From a virus: a stretch of DNA of 36,193 nucleotides. Made by a program: the position numbers and the translations under genes. The notes beneath the pieces were generated by a model, which did not search any database, had not been told where the DNA came from, and saw nothing but the letters and a program-made list of their open reading frames with translations. The DNA lies in IMG/VR virus record IMGVR_UViG_3300036985_001010, positions 1-36,193 of that record; one strand, 5' to 3'. Position 1 is the stretch's first letter. Each line of letters begins with the position of its first letter. Of this stretch, positions 1 through 7,940 are shown piece after piece.

Positions 1-127
1 AAACTGCGCCCCTATCAGGATGACGCAGCAGATTTTCTGTATGAGCGCGACCGTGCGATGATCCTTGCCCAAGTTGGTTCAGGTAAGACCGCCATCGCGT
101 TGACGGCCATGCAGGCCATGCTGAAGG
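1..127. repeat. Terminal direct repeat, left copy (circular overlap)
   Basis: These 127 bases recur exactly at 36067-36193. Read across the junction, the helicase frame continues with no break: the ATG at 36064 leads directly into codon 2 at base 1. The repeat therefore marks an assembly overlap of a circular, or circularly permuted, genome. 127 is a common assembly k-mer length. A true T7-style terminal repeat is possible but less likely, because the repeat sits inside a gene and the packaging genes resemble headful phages. Confidence 0.93.
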
Positions 128-1296
128 ACGGGCTAGTCAAGCGTTGGCTCGTCGTCGCGCCCAAGCGCGTCTGCACCGACGTATGGCCGGAAGAAGCGCC
201 GAAGTGGTCGAACATCGTTCCTGCGCTGGCAGTCGGCACCCCGGCGCAACGCAAGGCTGCGTTCGCCAGCAACGCGTCCGTCGTCGTCACCAACTACGAT
301 TGCCTCGACAAGCTGGACAGTCTGGCGGGCTTCGACGGCATTGTCTTTGACGAGTTGACGCGCCTGAAGAACCCCAGCGGCAAGCGGTTCAAGTCCATCG
401 AAAAGCTGCTCGACGGTGTGTGTGTAAGGTGGGGCTTGACAGGTTCGTTCACGTCGAACGGGCTTGAGGATGTGTTCGGCCAGTGCAAGGTGATCGACCA
501 GACGCTGCTAGGCCGCGCCAAGGGCGCGTTCATGCAGCAGTATTTCATCTGCATCAACCGCGACTTCGGCCAGTGGGTGCCAGCGACCGGCGCGCTAGAG
601 CAAGTCATGTCGAAGATCAAGCCATCCACTTATGTGCTGGAGGCGGGCGAATACGCCGACAAGCTGCCGCCGTGCAACGTCGTTGAACTGCGGTGCAAGC
701 TGAATGACCCGCTGCCATACAAGGTGATGAAGCGCGACTACGTGGTGCGCTTTGGCGACGAGCGTGTCATCGCGCAGAACGCCGCGTCGGTCACGACCAA
801 GTTGCAGCAGATGGCGTCCGGGTTCGTCTATGACCGCGCGGGACCAGTGCCGGTGCATTGGTTCAGCACTCACAAGTTCGACCGGCTGGACGAGTTGCTG
901 GACGAGAACCAACACGCCAACACGCTCATCTGGTATAGCTATCAGGAAGAACTAGCCGAGTTGAAGCGCCGATACCCCAACATCCAAACAGCGGATGATG
1001 ATAGCGTTGTCAGTCGCTGGAACCGTGGCGAGATACCGCTGCTGGCAGCGCACCCCAAGTCGTTCGGCCACGGCATCAATCTGCAAGGACAGCAGCACAT
1101 GGTGTTCCTGTCGCTGCCGTGGTCGCTGGAACTGTATGAGCAGGCTGTGGGGCGGCTGCACCGGGGCGGGCAGAAGCACTCTGTCTGGGTCTACGTGATG
1201 CTGACAGAGGACACTATCGACGAGCGTATCTGGTCCGCGCTGCACGACAAGCGAAAGGTATCAGATGTCGCGCTGGAGGAACTGCGAGATGGTTAA
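1..1296 (+). CDS. SNF2-like DEAD/DEAH-box helicase (5' end lies across the circular junction)
   Basis: This is a superfamily 2 ATP-dependent DNA helicase or translocase, probably acting in phage replication or recombination. The true start is the ATG at 36064, so base 1 is codon 2 and the whole protein is about 432 aa; the first ATG inside the window, at 58, is internal. Numbered from 36064, the Walker A motif AQVGSGKT is at residues 24-31. Motif II is FDELTRLKNP, with D118 and E119, the form common in phage SNF2 helicases. Motif VI, QAVGRLHRGGQ, lies near the C-terminus. The start overlaps the stop of the HNH gene (ATGA), and the stop overlaps the start of the next gene. The family call is firm; the substrate is unknown. 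Confidence 0.9.
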   Translation, partial: KLRPYQDDAADFLYERDRAMILAQVGSGKTAIALTAMQAMLKDGLVKRWLVVAPKRVCTDVWPEEAPKWSNIVPALAVGTPAQRKAAFASNASVVVTNYDCLDKLDSLAGFDGIVFDELTRLKNPSGKRFKSIEKLLDGVCVRWGLTGSFTSNGLEDVFGQCKVIDQTLLGRAKGAFMQQYFICINRDFGQWVPATGALEQVMSKIKPSTYVLEAGEYADKLPPCNVVELRCKLNDPLPYKVMKRDYVVRFGDERVIAQNAASVTTKLQQMASGFVYDRAGPVPVHWFSTHKFDRLDELLDENQHANTLIWYSYQEELAELKRRYPNIQTADDDSVVSRWNRGEIPLLAAHPKSFGHGINLQGQQHMVFLSLPWSLELYEQAVGRLHRGGQKHSVWVYVMLTEDTIDERIWSALHDKRKVSDVALEELRDG

Positions 1297-1480
1297 GGTA
1301 GACTGGCGTTCGCTGGCGGCAACGCTGAACACTATGACTGAAGAAGAAATCGAGCGCCTGCTACGCGACGAGGTGGCTATCCATCGACGCCCGGTGATCG
1401 CCAAGCGGCTGCATCAACGATATTCGATACTGCGAACGGCGCGGGAGCGCGCAGACATCATGGGAAAGGTCACACAATGA
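1289..1480 (+). CDS. Small hypothetical protein, 63 aa
   Basis: I do not recognise this protein. It is predicted mostly helical and highly charged (EEEIERLLRDEV, then an Arg/Lys-rich half), with no membrane segment or Cys motif. I chose the ATG at 1289 because it overlaps the end of the helicase gene (stop TAA at 1294-1296), as in the neighbouring overlaps; an upstream in-frame ATG at 1265 lies further inside the helicase. Its own stop overlaps the DUF3310 start (ATGA at 1477-1480). It probably belongs to the replication operon. A helicase accessory role is conceivable but nothing in the sequence shows it. Confidence 0.65.
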   Translation: MVKVDWRSLAATLNTMTEEEIERLLRDEVAIHRRPVIAKRLHQRYSILRTARERADIMGKVTQ

Positions 1481-1716
1481 CGGACGCCATTAACCCCGAC
1501 CACTACACGTTTGGCGGAATTGAAACGATTGACTATCTGGAAGCAAAGCTGTCGCCAGAGGAGTTCGCCGGGTTCTGTCGCGGAAACGTCCTGAAGTACG
1601 TCAGCCGCATAGGTCACAAAGACGCCGACGTTATAGAGATTGGAAAGGCTATCTGGTATCTACAACGGTGGCGGGATAGTGTGCTAGACGCGAGCAACAC
1701 TTCATTCTTTACTTAG
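1477..1716 (+). CDS. DUF3310 family protein
   Basis: This 79-aa protein matches the pattern of the phage DUF3310 family (often labelled SaV-like or nucleotide-kinase-like). It opens with NPDHYTFGGIETIDYLEAKL, followed by a segment with GNVLKYVSRIGHK and a C-terminal helix ending in IWYLQRW. The biochemical role of the family is not established as far as I know; it is usual among phage DNA-metabolism genes. A purine-rich GGAAAGG precedes the ATG, which overlaps the previous stop. It is the last gene of the plus-strand operon, and its stop overlaps the convergent spanin gene by 8 bp with no visible terminator between them. Confidence 0.82.
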   Translation: MTDAINPDHYTFGGIETIDYLEAKLSPEEFAGFCRGNVLKYVSRIGHKDADVIEIGKAIWYLQRWRDSVLDASNTSFFT

Positions 1717-2221
1717 GCCAAGCCGCAGCCTGCGCCGTATACCAGTCGATCCACCCGTTGACCTGAGCCGCGTTTACGTCTGCGGCTTCGCTGGCGGCGA
1801 TGGCAATTTCGATATCCACAGCCCCGGCGCAGGCCGAACCATAAGCGCCGCCGGTGGCACCGGGAACGGCAACTGCCGCATTACTGCTGGCGCTACTCGG
1901 ATCGGCACGGGACGCGAGCCACAACTCGCGCAGGCCAGCATAGCGACGAGACAGATCGACATTCTTGGCGGCAAGCGCATTTTCTGTATCCTTTGAAATA
2001 CTATCAGAGGTTTCGCGGACAGCGGCTATCGTCGCGTCTTGTTCCGCTGTGGCAAGCTGTTCAGCAGCCGCGAACGCAGCTTTATCTACCTCGCCTTGCG
2101 CGGACGCGCCGCGTCTGTATGCGTCTGTGACGGCGTGGCTGTGCCAAGCATAAAGTGCGGCAAGTGCGGCAAGTGCGGCAATTACGGGCCAGAAACGGCG
2201 CAGCAACAGCAGCGCGGTCAC
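1709..2221 (-). CDS. Rz: Inner-membrane spanin subunit (Rz-like)
   Basis: This 170-aa protein is the probable i-spanin, which spans the periplasm and fuses inner and outer membranes in the last step of lysis. It has one N-terminal membrane segment (about residues 9-25, VIAALAALAALYAW) followed by a long Ala/Glu/Gln-rich helical region. That matches Rz topology, although the C-terminal half is Ala/Ser-rich and poorly conserved. It starts with GTG at 2221, overlapping the holin TGA (GTGA). A proline-rich lipoprotein ORF is nested in the +1 frame, the classic Rz/Rz1 arrangement. The call rests on topology and context rather than on a family motif. Confidence 0.8.
   Translation of the reverse strand: MTALLLLRRFWPVIAALAALAALYAWHSHAVTDAYRRGASAQGEVDKAAFAAAEQLATAEQDATIAAVRETSDSISKDTENALAAKNVDLSRRYAGLRELWLASRADPSSASSNAAVAVPGATGGAYGSACAGAVDIEIAIAASEAADVNAAQVNGWIDWYTAQAAAWPK
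1774..1980 (-). CDS. Rz1: Outer-membrane spanin lipoprotein (Rz1-like), nested in Rz
   Basis: This 68-aa ORF lies wholly inside the Rz gene in the +1 frame, as in lambda. It begins MRLPPRMSICLVAMLACASC, a short basic-hydrophobic lipoprotein signal. Either C17 (after MLA) or C20 (after CAS) could be lipidated; neither is a perfect lipobox. About 13 prolines follow in the remaining 48 residues, the hallmark of Rz1. It would sit in the inner leaflet of the outer membrane and pair with Rz. Translation could also begin at M7. A nested ORF with both a lipoprotein signal and a proline-rich body is unlikely by chance. Confidence 0.75.
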   Translation of the reverse strand: MRLPPRMSICLVAMLACASCGSRPVPIRVAPAVMRQLPFPVPPAALMVRPAPGLWISKLPSPPAKPQT

Positions 2222-2376
2222 TTTAATGGGCCATCAGGCACCAACGCAGCGATCACGCCGATAGCTGCTGCGACATAAGACCACGGCGAGGTTAGCGCCG
2301 CCGCACCGGCAACGCCTGTGCCGATTAGCAGCCATGTGCTGCGCTCACCTAGCCGTGCGCGGAGATAGGCTATCAT
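2218..2376 (-). CDS. Small two-helix membrane protein, probable holin
   Basis: This 52-aa protein has two hydrophobic segments (about residues 15-28 and 33-46) separated by a short SPW turn, and it ends in a polar PDGPLK tail. That is the layout of small class II holins, which make the inner-membrane lesion that releases or activates the endolysin. Its ATG at 2376 overlaps the lysozyme TGA (ATGA), and its TGA at 2220-2218 overlaps the GTG of Rz. Its tight packing between lysozyme and spanins is the main support. The 54-aa protein upstream is the other holin candidate, so which is holin and which antiholin is open. Confidence 0.75.
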   Translation of the reverse strand: MIAYLRARLGERSTWLLIGTGVAGAAALTSPWSYVAAAIGVIAALVPDGPLK

Positions 2377-2795
2377 AAACTAACCCCCGACATCATTTGC
2401 GCCGCCAGCCGCGCGGCGCGACCCTTGACCTGACGCGCCCATTTGCTCGCCATCATCCGCTTTGCCGCGCTCTCGAACCGCCCCGCCTTGATATCGGCCA
2501 GCGAGTTCTTGAACCCGAGCAGGCCCTTAATCCCAAGGTTGAACGCCATGTTGACCATCACGTCCTGCCGCGCGTCGTTGAGTGTCCGCCACCACGGCAA
2601 CCGCTTGTCAAGACTAGCGATTACTTCTGCGATGTCGCTCGCCAACACGCGATCTATCTCGTCGTCGGTCCAAACCGTGCCTGCCGGAACGCGCGCATGG
2701 CCGACGCCAACCGTCCAGATGCCCACAGTATCAAGGTAGGCAGTACGACGACGCCCTTCGTCGCGCTCAATATCAGCGGCAAGGTGCGGCGTCAT
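2373..2795 (-). CDS. Endolysin, T4-type lysozyme (GH24)
   Basis: This 140-aa muramidase cleaves the glycan chains of peptidoglycan at lysis. The T4 lysozyme catalytic triad is visible: E13 in IERDEG, D22 in AYLDTVG and T28 in IWTVGVGH. The C-terminal half keeps the NMAFNLGIKGLLGFKNSL segment of the family. I chose the ATG at 2795 because it shares a base with the TAA of the upstream 54-aa gene (TAATG) and gives a normal family length; a longer in-frame ORF to 2888 would add residues that overlap that gene. No signal peptide is seen, so export would need a holin. Confidence 0.93.
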   Translation of the reverse strand: MTPHLAADIERDEGRRRTAYLDTVGIWTVGVGHARVPAGTVWTDDEIDRVLASDIAEVIASLDKRLPWWRTLNDARQDVMVNMAFNLGIKGLLGFKNSLADIKAGRFESAAKRMMASKWARQVKGRAARLAAQMMSGVSL

Positions 2796-2959
2796 TAGCC
2801 AATCTTCATCACAATATTGACCAGTAGCACGATAATAGCGCCTGCGACTGCAAGGCCAACATTCTCTAGCCGTTTCAGGCGGGCGCATAAGCCTTCATAT
2901 CGAACAGCACAAACTTCTTCATGAGTTACAAGTTTAGCTGCGGTCTGCTCAATACTCAT
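2795..2959 (-). CDS. Small tail-anchored membrane protein, XhlA-like holin or antiholin
   Basis: This 54-aa protein has a charged helical N-terminus (about residues 1-32, with RLKRLEN at its end) and a single C-terminal membrane segment (about 33-51, LAVAGAIIVLLVNIVM). That is the layout of XhlA/hemolysin-type phage proteins that act with holins. A purine-rich AGGGGA precedes the ATG at 2959. The stop shares a base with the lysozyme ATG (TAATG), so the two are probably translationally coupled. It is the first gene of the lysis cassette and may regulate or form the hole; sequence alone does not decide. Confidence 0.7.
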   Translation of the reverse strand: MSIEQTAAKLVTHEEVCAVRYEGLCARLKRLENVGLAVAGAIIVLLVNIVMKIG

Positions 2960-2964
2960 TTACA

Positions 2965-2982
2965 TGTCCCCTGAAAGGGACA
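2965..2982 (-). promoter_or_regulatory. Hairpin covering the RBS of the lysis cassette
   Basis: An inverted repeat, TGTCCC (2965-2970) and GGGACA (2977-2982), has a 6-nt loop. On the minus-strand mRNA the 3' arm contains most of the AGGGGA ribosome binding site of the 54-aa membrane protein gene that starts at 2959. A 6-bp stem is weak. It could modestly delay translation of the first lysis gene, but this is inference. Confidence 0.4.
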
Positions 2983-2984
2983 CG

Positions 2985-5285
2985 CTATTCGTTAAATTGT
3001 GAAAAGTCAAACTGTCCAAGCTTCGGCAAAGTCTGCGAGATGGCAGAACGAGTAATTGGGGACATACGGTTCAGCTTATCTGCGAATAGCGATGACGACG
3101 GATACTGGTTCATCGCGTTCAGCGCATTTCGCCCACTCAGAAAACTCTCGCCTAGCGCAGCGTTAACGCGGGGTGCCATATAGGATGACCCCATCAACTC
3201 AGCACCTTGCGCGCCGATACGCGTTGGTGAGCCAGTAAAAGCGCCCACCAACCCCGTTAGCCCCCGTGTGGCGAGGTTTCCTCTATCCTTGTACATCATC
3301 TCATTGGCCGCGTGGGAGCCTGACGTACCCAACACATTCATACGAGCTATAGAGGACAAGTTTTTAGCGGCTTCGCCAAACGGCGCAAACATCGCAGGGT
3401 CTGATGACATGATCTTCCCTATGTCAAACTTTCCTTCCCCCATGATGCCTTCTACCACTTCGGGCTTGCGCCCGCGCATTACTTCGACAAACTCGTCGGG
3501 CTTGTCACGAGCAAGGTCGCTTAGATGCGCGGCAAGTTTCTGCCGGGTAACACCTTCATAAGCGGACGACGCCTTAGCCATGACATCTCTCCACGGCTGA
3601 CCCAACGCAGTGTCAACCATATCTTTGAAGTCTATGACGTGGCCCGCTGTGGCCTGCTTCACACCAGAAGAAGGCTGCGCGCCAGCCATCAACCTACCGA
3701 CGACATCGTTCGCGCTAGTCTTGCGGAGTTGATAAAGGTCTTGCGGATGGATAAGGCCGCCGTTGCGCGAGGCCAAACTTTCAATCTTATCTGCGAGGCC
3801 AGACAAAACAGCCACCTGTTCATCAGACGCGCGGATGCCGGGAGTATCTGCTCTTGTACGCAGCGCCGTAATTATCGGGCCTGCTTCAGTTGGCTTCTCA
3901 CCCTGCAAGGCCATCCGCGCGATCTGATCCTGAATGTCATCCGCGCTCTGGCGCAAGTCGATGGCGTTCGTCGCGGCAGTTTCGCTGCGCTGGCCCATCG
4001 CGCCAGCAAGGCCACGCTGCTGATTAACTGCCGCTGGGTTGAAAACATCGCCCAAATCGTCAGCCTGCCCAACACCCATTTCAGCGCGGTTAGCGCCGAA
4101 AGCAAAACGCCGCGCGCGCGCCGCCTCATCCGCCGCCTGCTGTGTTGCTGCTGCACCCTGCTGCTGAAGTCCTTGAACCGTCTCGTTCACACCCTGCTGT
4201 TCAGATAGAATGTTCTTTCGTGTAGGGCCGAAAGTAGTCTCTACATTCTTGCGCCCCAACTCAGCAGCTATGCGGGCCTGCGTAGCATCTTCTGATCCCG
4301 CAGCCTGAGTGAGTGTTTTGTTTCGCGCTGCGGCGGCTGTTTCCTGCGCGATACGCGTTTGCTCAGGCGTCACCTTCCCCGCGATCTTGCCGAGGCCCAT
4401 GTAAACATCTGGCTCAATTCCTGCGTCAATAAGCACTTGTTGTGCCAAACGCTTATCATCCGGCGATAGCGCAGCGAAGGCCGCGCGGGCTTTGTCAATG
4501 TTTTCGCCTAGCGCCTCACGGATAATCTGAGCCGCTTTGAGTTTTGGCATATTTCCTTGCAGTATATCTTTTCCGCGCCCACCCAACCGGCGCACAATCG
4601 TCCCAACAATAGGAAGCCCCGCGCCGAAAGCTGCACCTGTAGTCGCGCCTTCGCGGACATCTTTGCCCTCAAGAGCCGCGCTACCCGCGCCGCCTGCTGC
4701 TCCCGCTGCGCTGCCGCCAACTACGCGTTCTGCAAGCCGTTTTGCTTTGGGTACGAATTTCAACGCTGCGGTTTCTGCCGCAGTACGACCTGTGCCGATA
4801 CCGCCTGAAGATATTGCTTCTCCAACACGCCGCACTACAGGCCCCACACGCGGCGCTATCTTGGTCAGCAACTTTCCGCCGCCAGAGATCAAAGCCCCAC
4901 CAGCCGCCGTTACTGGCGCAAAGAGAGCGGCTTCTGAGCCAAAGCTACCCGCCATCTTTCCGGTGTTGTAATAGTCCGGCTGCGCGGCTTGAGCCTGCGC
5001 CCCGATAGCAGCCATCCGCTTCTCCATCGCGTTGCGGCTTTTTGGCACACCAAACAGCGCATCTTCAACGTAAGACAAAGGGTTAGCAGCGCGCATAAAG
5101 TTTGCCACGGGGCGAGCGCCGCGCTCTATACCTGACAGTGTTGCGATGATACCTGACATACTCGGCTTCGACGCTTCAGGATGAACGCGCAAGATTTCCG
5201 CCAGCACTTCTGCCTTTGACGCACCGGCAGGGCCAACTAGAGAATACGTCTTGCCGTTTGGCGCGATCTGCTCATAGTTTGCCAT
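2985..5285 (-). CDS. Large internal virion / DNA-ejection protein (P22 gp16-like position)
   Basis: This 766-aa protein is the last of three consecutive virion genes that occupy the place of P22 gp7, gp20 and gp16, which leave the head to form a channel for DNA entry. Residues about 110-230 are rich in Ala/Gly with several hydrophobic stretches (FGSEAALFAPVTAAGGALIS; VVGGSAAGAAGGAGSAAL) that could insert in a membrane. About 290-450 is Ala/Gln-rich helix. No enzyme motif is visible. It starts 2 nt after the stop of the upstream gene, with AGAAGAAGGG as RBS. The role is inferred from size, composition and synteny. Confidence 0.65.
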   Translation of the reverse strand: MANYEQIAPNGKTYSLVGPAGASKAEVLAEILRVHPEASKPSMSGIIATLSGIERGARPVANFMRAANPLSYVEDALFGVPKSRNAMEKRMAAIGAQAQAAQPDYYNTGKMAGSFGSEAALFAPVTAAGGALISGGGKLLTKIAPRVGPVVRRVGEAISSGGIGTGRTAAETAALKFVPKAKRLAERVVGGSAAGAAGGAGSAALEGKDVREGATTGAAFGAGLPIVGTIVRRLGGRGKDILQGNMPKLKAAQIIREALGENIDKARAAFAALSPDDKRLAQQVLIDAGIEPDVYMGLGKIAGKVTPEQTRIAQETAAAARNKTLTQAAGSEDATQARIAAELGRKNVETTFGPTRKNILSEQQGVNETVQGLQQQGAAATQQAADEAARARRFAFGANRAEMGVGQADDLGDVFNPAAVNQQRGLAGAMGQRSETAATNAIDLRQSADDIQDQIARMALQGEKPTEAGPIITALRTRADTPGIRASDEQVAVLSGLADKIESLASRNGGLIHPQDLYQLRKTSANDVVGRLMAGAQPSSGVKQATAGHVIDFKDMVDTALGQPWRDVMAKASSAYEGVTRQKLAAHLSDLARDKPDEFVEVMRGRKPEVVEGIMGEGKFDIGKIMSSDPAMFAPFGEAAKNLSSIARMNVLGTSGSHAANEMMYKDRGNLATRGLTGLVGAFTGSPTRIGAQGAELMGSSYMAPRVNAALGESFLSGRNALNAMNQYPSSSLFADKLNRMSPITRSAISQTLPKLGQFDFSQFNE

Positions 5286-5287
5286 TG

Positions 5288-6904
5288 CTAACCCTTCTTC
5301 TCTTTAACTGTCCAAGGGCTTTTAGCTGCGGCCCCACCAGTTTTCGATGACATAGCGTTAGCTGGGGCTACCATCAACGCCTTAGCGGCAGTATCCATTT
5401 CTGGTGTCCAACCTCTGCCTACCCTAGCCTTTGCGTCCATAACAAGCTGCGCGAGCCGTTCCCGCTTTGCTTCAATAGCCACCGGTTTATCTGAGTATTG
5501 CGGAATGTAAGACTCCATTTGTCCAGTAAGCTGTTCTTTATTGTACGCCGCTCCAGTAGCAAGAAACAGCAAGCCATCTAGCAAATCTCGCTGCGCGGCG
5601 GAAACAATCTGTCTATCACCCTCACGAAAGAAGTTAACTGTACCTGAGATAAGCGGGGTGCCTTCTATCGCGGCTTCGACGCCGCCGGGAGCATTAGCCG
5701 ATGGTGTACGCCCAACAACTTCCTGTATCTTCTTTGCCGCGCGCAGAACACGCCTGACGTTGTACGACGCATTTTCCTGCGCCACAGTAAGTTCTTTCGG
5801 CTTTGCCGTTCCGGGAACAGGTGTGCCTAGTTGGATACCTCCAGTACCCTGCGCGGCGGGCGCGGCACCAGCAAAGTTAGCCGCGTATTCACGTCCTTTA
5901 GGCCCGATTTTACCCTTGTCTACGTTACCCATGCCAGTGTGGTAGTCGAGCGCAGCAGCCGTGAAGTCACCATTGCGCGCGGCTACGCGGCTGGCGTAAT
6001 ACGCCTTACCGAGTTTTTCATTGTACGCTGGGTCTGTTCGGTACTTGCTCTCGTCCCAAGGAACATTTGCCATCTTGGCCGCATCTTTAGCCGTCTCAAG
6101 CATAAGCTGCGCGGGGCCGACTGCACCTTTAGAACTGACTTGCATCTGTCCGTCCTTCATGCCGCCTTCAAGTTGCTTGATCTTGGACCAAGCATCATTG
6201 AAGTTTGTGGGCGCATTACCCGCAGGCGCGGCAGATGGCGCGCCGCCCCCGCCGCCAAGATGTGTCGGCAAAGGTATTGCCCCGCCCTCTCCCGGAACGT
6301 AAGTAACGGCGCTCGCATCGCCGGGAGATAGCGTTTTATCTATTGTACTGAGTGTTTCTGTCTTCCCCGTGTATGGGTTAGTTGCCTGTTGAATAACCTT
6401 ACCACCAACATCAAGAAATTTAATTTCATTTTTCATTTGTGTTTCTGATTTTATAGACCGCAACGCAAAATTGTCTCTAAGACTATTAAACTCCGCTGGG
6501 GTTATGTTTTGTGGTATCATAGATTTTACTGTGGCTATTCCCTGCTTAATTACTGGTTCATCAGTATACTTCTGTTGTAGAATATCAAGACGTTGGATCA
6601 AATCTTGCGGGCTAACTGACGCATTAACTTCATCTCGAAACGAGACATTGTATTCTTGACCTAGTTTGAGTTGGGCAAGACGATCATTAGCCTGCGCGGT
6701 AGAAAGCTGCGGTGCCGCCAAAGCCGCCCGGTCAGTTTCCTGCGCTGCTTGGATGCCCATAGTTTGCTGCGCCTGCTGCGCCTGACGTTCAGCCGCCGTT
6801 CGCTGCGCCATCATGTTCATTATCTGCATGTTTTGCGCGAACGAATTGCCGCCGCCGGACGAAACCGGAGCGCGGGCTTGAAGGGCGATTGATTGATTTA
6901 CCAT
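5288..6904 (-). CDS. Virion protein with lytic transglycosylase (SLT) domain
   Basis: This 538-aa protein probably travels with the DNA and opens a local hole in peptidoglycan at entry. Residues about 235-345 look like a soluble lytic transglycosylase domain: catalytic E246 in KQLEGG, then SSKGAVGPAQLM (257-268) matching the family S-x-KGAxGxxQxM block, and DYHTGMGNV (320-328) in place of the usual AYNxG block. The N-terminal 70 residues are Gln/Ala-rich and may form a coiled coil. It lies between two other ejection-type genes, as such enzymes do in podoviruses. Confidence 0.8.
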   Translation of the reverse strand: MVNQSIALQARAPVSSGGGNSFAQNMQIMNMMAQRTAAERQAQQAQQTMGIQAAQETDRAALAAPQLSTAQANDRLAQLKLGQEYNVSFRDEVNASVSPQDLIQRLDILQQKYTDEPVIKQGIATVKSMIPQNITPAEFNSLRDNFALRSIKSETQMKNEIKFLDVGGKVIQQATNPYTGKTETLSTIDKTLSPGDASAVTYVPGEGGAIPLPTHLGGGGGAPSAAPAGNAPTNFNDAWSKIKQLEGGMKDGQMQVSSKGAVGPAQLMLETAKDAAKMANVPWDESKYRTDPAYNEKLGKAYYASRVAARNGDFTAAALDYHTGMGNVDKGKIGPKGREYAANFAGAAPAAQGTGGIQLGTPVPGTAKPKELTVAQENASYNVRRVLRAAKKIQEVVGRTPSANAPGGVEAAIEGTPLISGTVNFFREGDRQIVSAAQRDLLDGLLFLATGAAYNKEQLTGQMESYIPQYSDKPVAIEAKRERLAQLVMDAKARVGRGWTPEMDTAAKALMVAPANAMSSKTGGAAAKSPWTVKEKKG

Positions 6905-6922
6905 GATATAAAACCTTCTAGC

Positions 6923-7939
6923 TTACGGGCCGAAGCTGCTACTTAGCCCACCAAGGGTTTGAGCGCCGCCGAGATAGCCAGTTCCGCTACCCAGCATCGT
7001 GGACGTTGGTATATAACCGCCGCCGCCGCCTATACCACCAAGATAGCTACTCAACATCTTATTCTGTGCATAGCCTTGCGCCGCGTTACCAACACCGCTT
7101 AATGCGCCGCTTAGTGCGTTCGCTTGACCGACGTAGCCAGACGCGCGGGCCTGCCCGGCATTGTAGGCGTTCGTGGCTGAGTTCTGGCCCTGCTGCATGG
7201 ATGCGGTTGTCAACGTGTTCGTCGCGGTCTGGCCCGCTCCCATCAGCGATTGCAGCGGGTTCAACTGGTTAGACCGATTGGTCTGGTAGCGGTTGAACGC
7301 GTTGCCGTATTCTTGGCTCGCCAAGTCCTGCCCGAAGCGTTGGATGCCCTTCAGCGCACCGCCGGACAGCAAGCCGCCCCGCGCTGACGCGGAACGATCC
7401 AATGCCTTCAATCCTTCTGACTGCCGAAAGGCATAGCCGGGGTCTTCTGTGAAGTCCGACATTGAGAAGTCTTTAGCGTATTTGCCGAAGTCTGCGGGCT
7501 GCGCGCCGCCCTGCGCCGTGGGCAGCGGGTTTGCGGCCATGTAGGCGTCAACGTCGCTGACAACATTACCCTGCGCGTCGATGTATGTGGGCTGGCCTTC
7601 AAAGCCGCCCATGCCGCCAAAACCGCCCCCACTAGGTATGTTGACCTGTGTCAACCCATAGTCAGCCGGATTTGTTGACGCACCGCCGTAACCACCACCA
7701 CCACCGCCGGGAGCATTCAACCCCATCAGGTTCATAATGCGGCCCTGCGCGGTTAGCCCCGCCTGACGGAACGGCTCTTGCAGCGCGACCTGATTTTGAT
7801 ACTGCTTATCTTGCGCGGCCTGCGCTTCCCGCGCGGCTTGTGCCTGTGCGTTAGCTGCGCTCTTAGCGCCGCCAGCAACAATCGCGCCCCCAGCGATTGC
7901 GGCGACGCCGCCGACTATTGCTGCTACAACTGCGCCCAT
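6923..7939 (-). CDS. Putative DNA-transfer / ejection protein
   Basis: This 338-aa protein begins with a Gly/Ala-rich hydrophobic stretch (about residues 3-25, VVAAIVGGVAAIAGGAIVAGG) that could insert into a membrane. A Gln/Ala helix and Gly-rich runs follow. A conserved-looking block (about 185-250) contains PGYAFRQSEGLKALDRSAS, ARGGLLSGGALKGIQRFGQ and ASQEYGNAFNRYQ. That block recurs in podoviral proteins annotated as DNA transfer or injection proteins. It is the first of three consecutive genes matching the P22 gp7-gp20-gp16 slot. No enzymatic motif is seen. Confidence 0.68.
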   Translation of the reverse strand: MGAVVAAIVGGVAAIAGGAIVAGGAKSAANAQAQAAREAQAAQDKQYQNQVALQEPFRQAGLTAQGRIMNLMGLNAPGGGGGGYGGASTNPADYGLTQVNIPSGGGFGGMGGFEGQPTYIDAQGNVVSDVDAYMAANPLPTAQGGAQPADFGKYAKDFSMSDFTEDPGYAFRQSEGLKALDRSASARGGLLSGGALKGIQRFGQDLASQEYGNAFNRYQTNRSNQLNPLQSLMGAGQTATNTLTTASMQQGQNSATNAYNAGQARASGYVGQANALSGALSGVGNAAQGYAQNKMLSSYLGGIGGGGGYIPTSTMLGSGTGYLGGAQTLGGLSSSFGP

Positions 7940-7940
7940 G

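Noticed and set aside
1709-1716. Bidirectional terminator at the convergent gene ends
   Set aside because: The two stops overlap by 8 bp and I see no stem-loop with T-run nearby on either strand.
3525-4208. 227-aa plus-strand ORF inside the large ejection protein gene
   Set aside because: Antisense to a well-supported virion gene, composition unlike the other proteins and no RBS.
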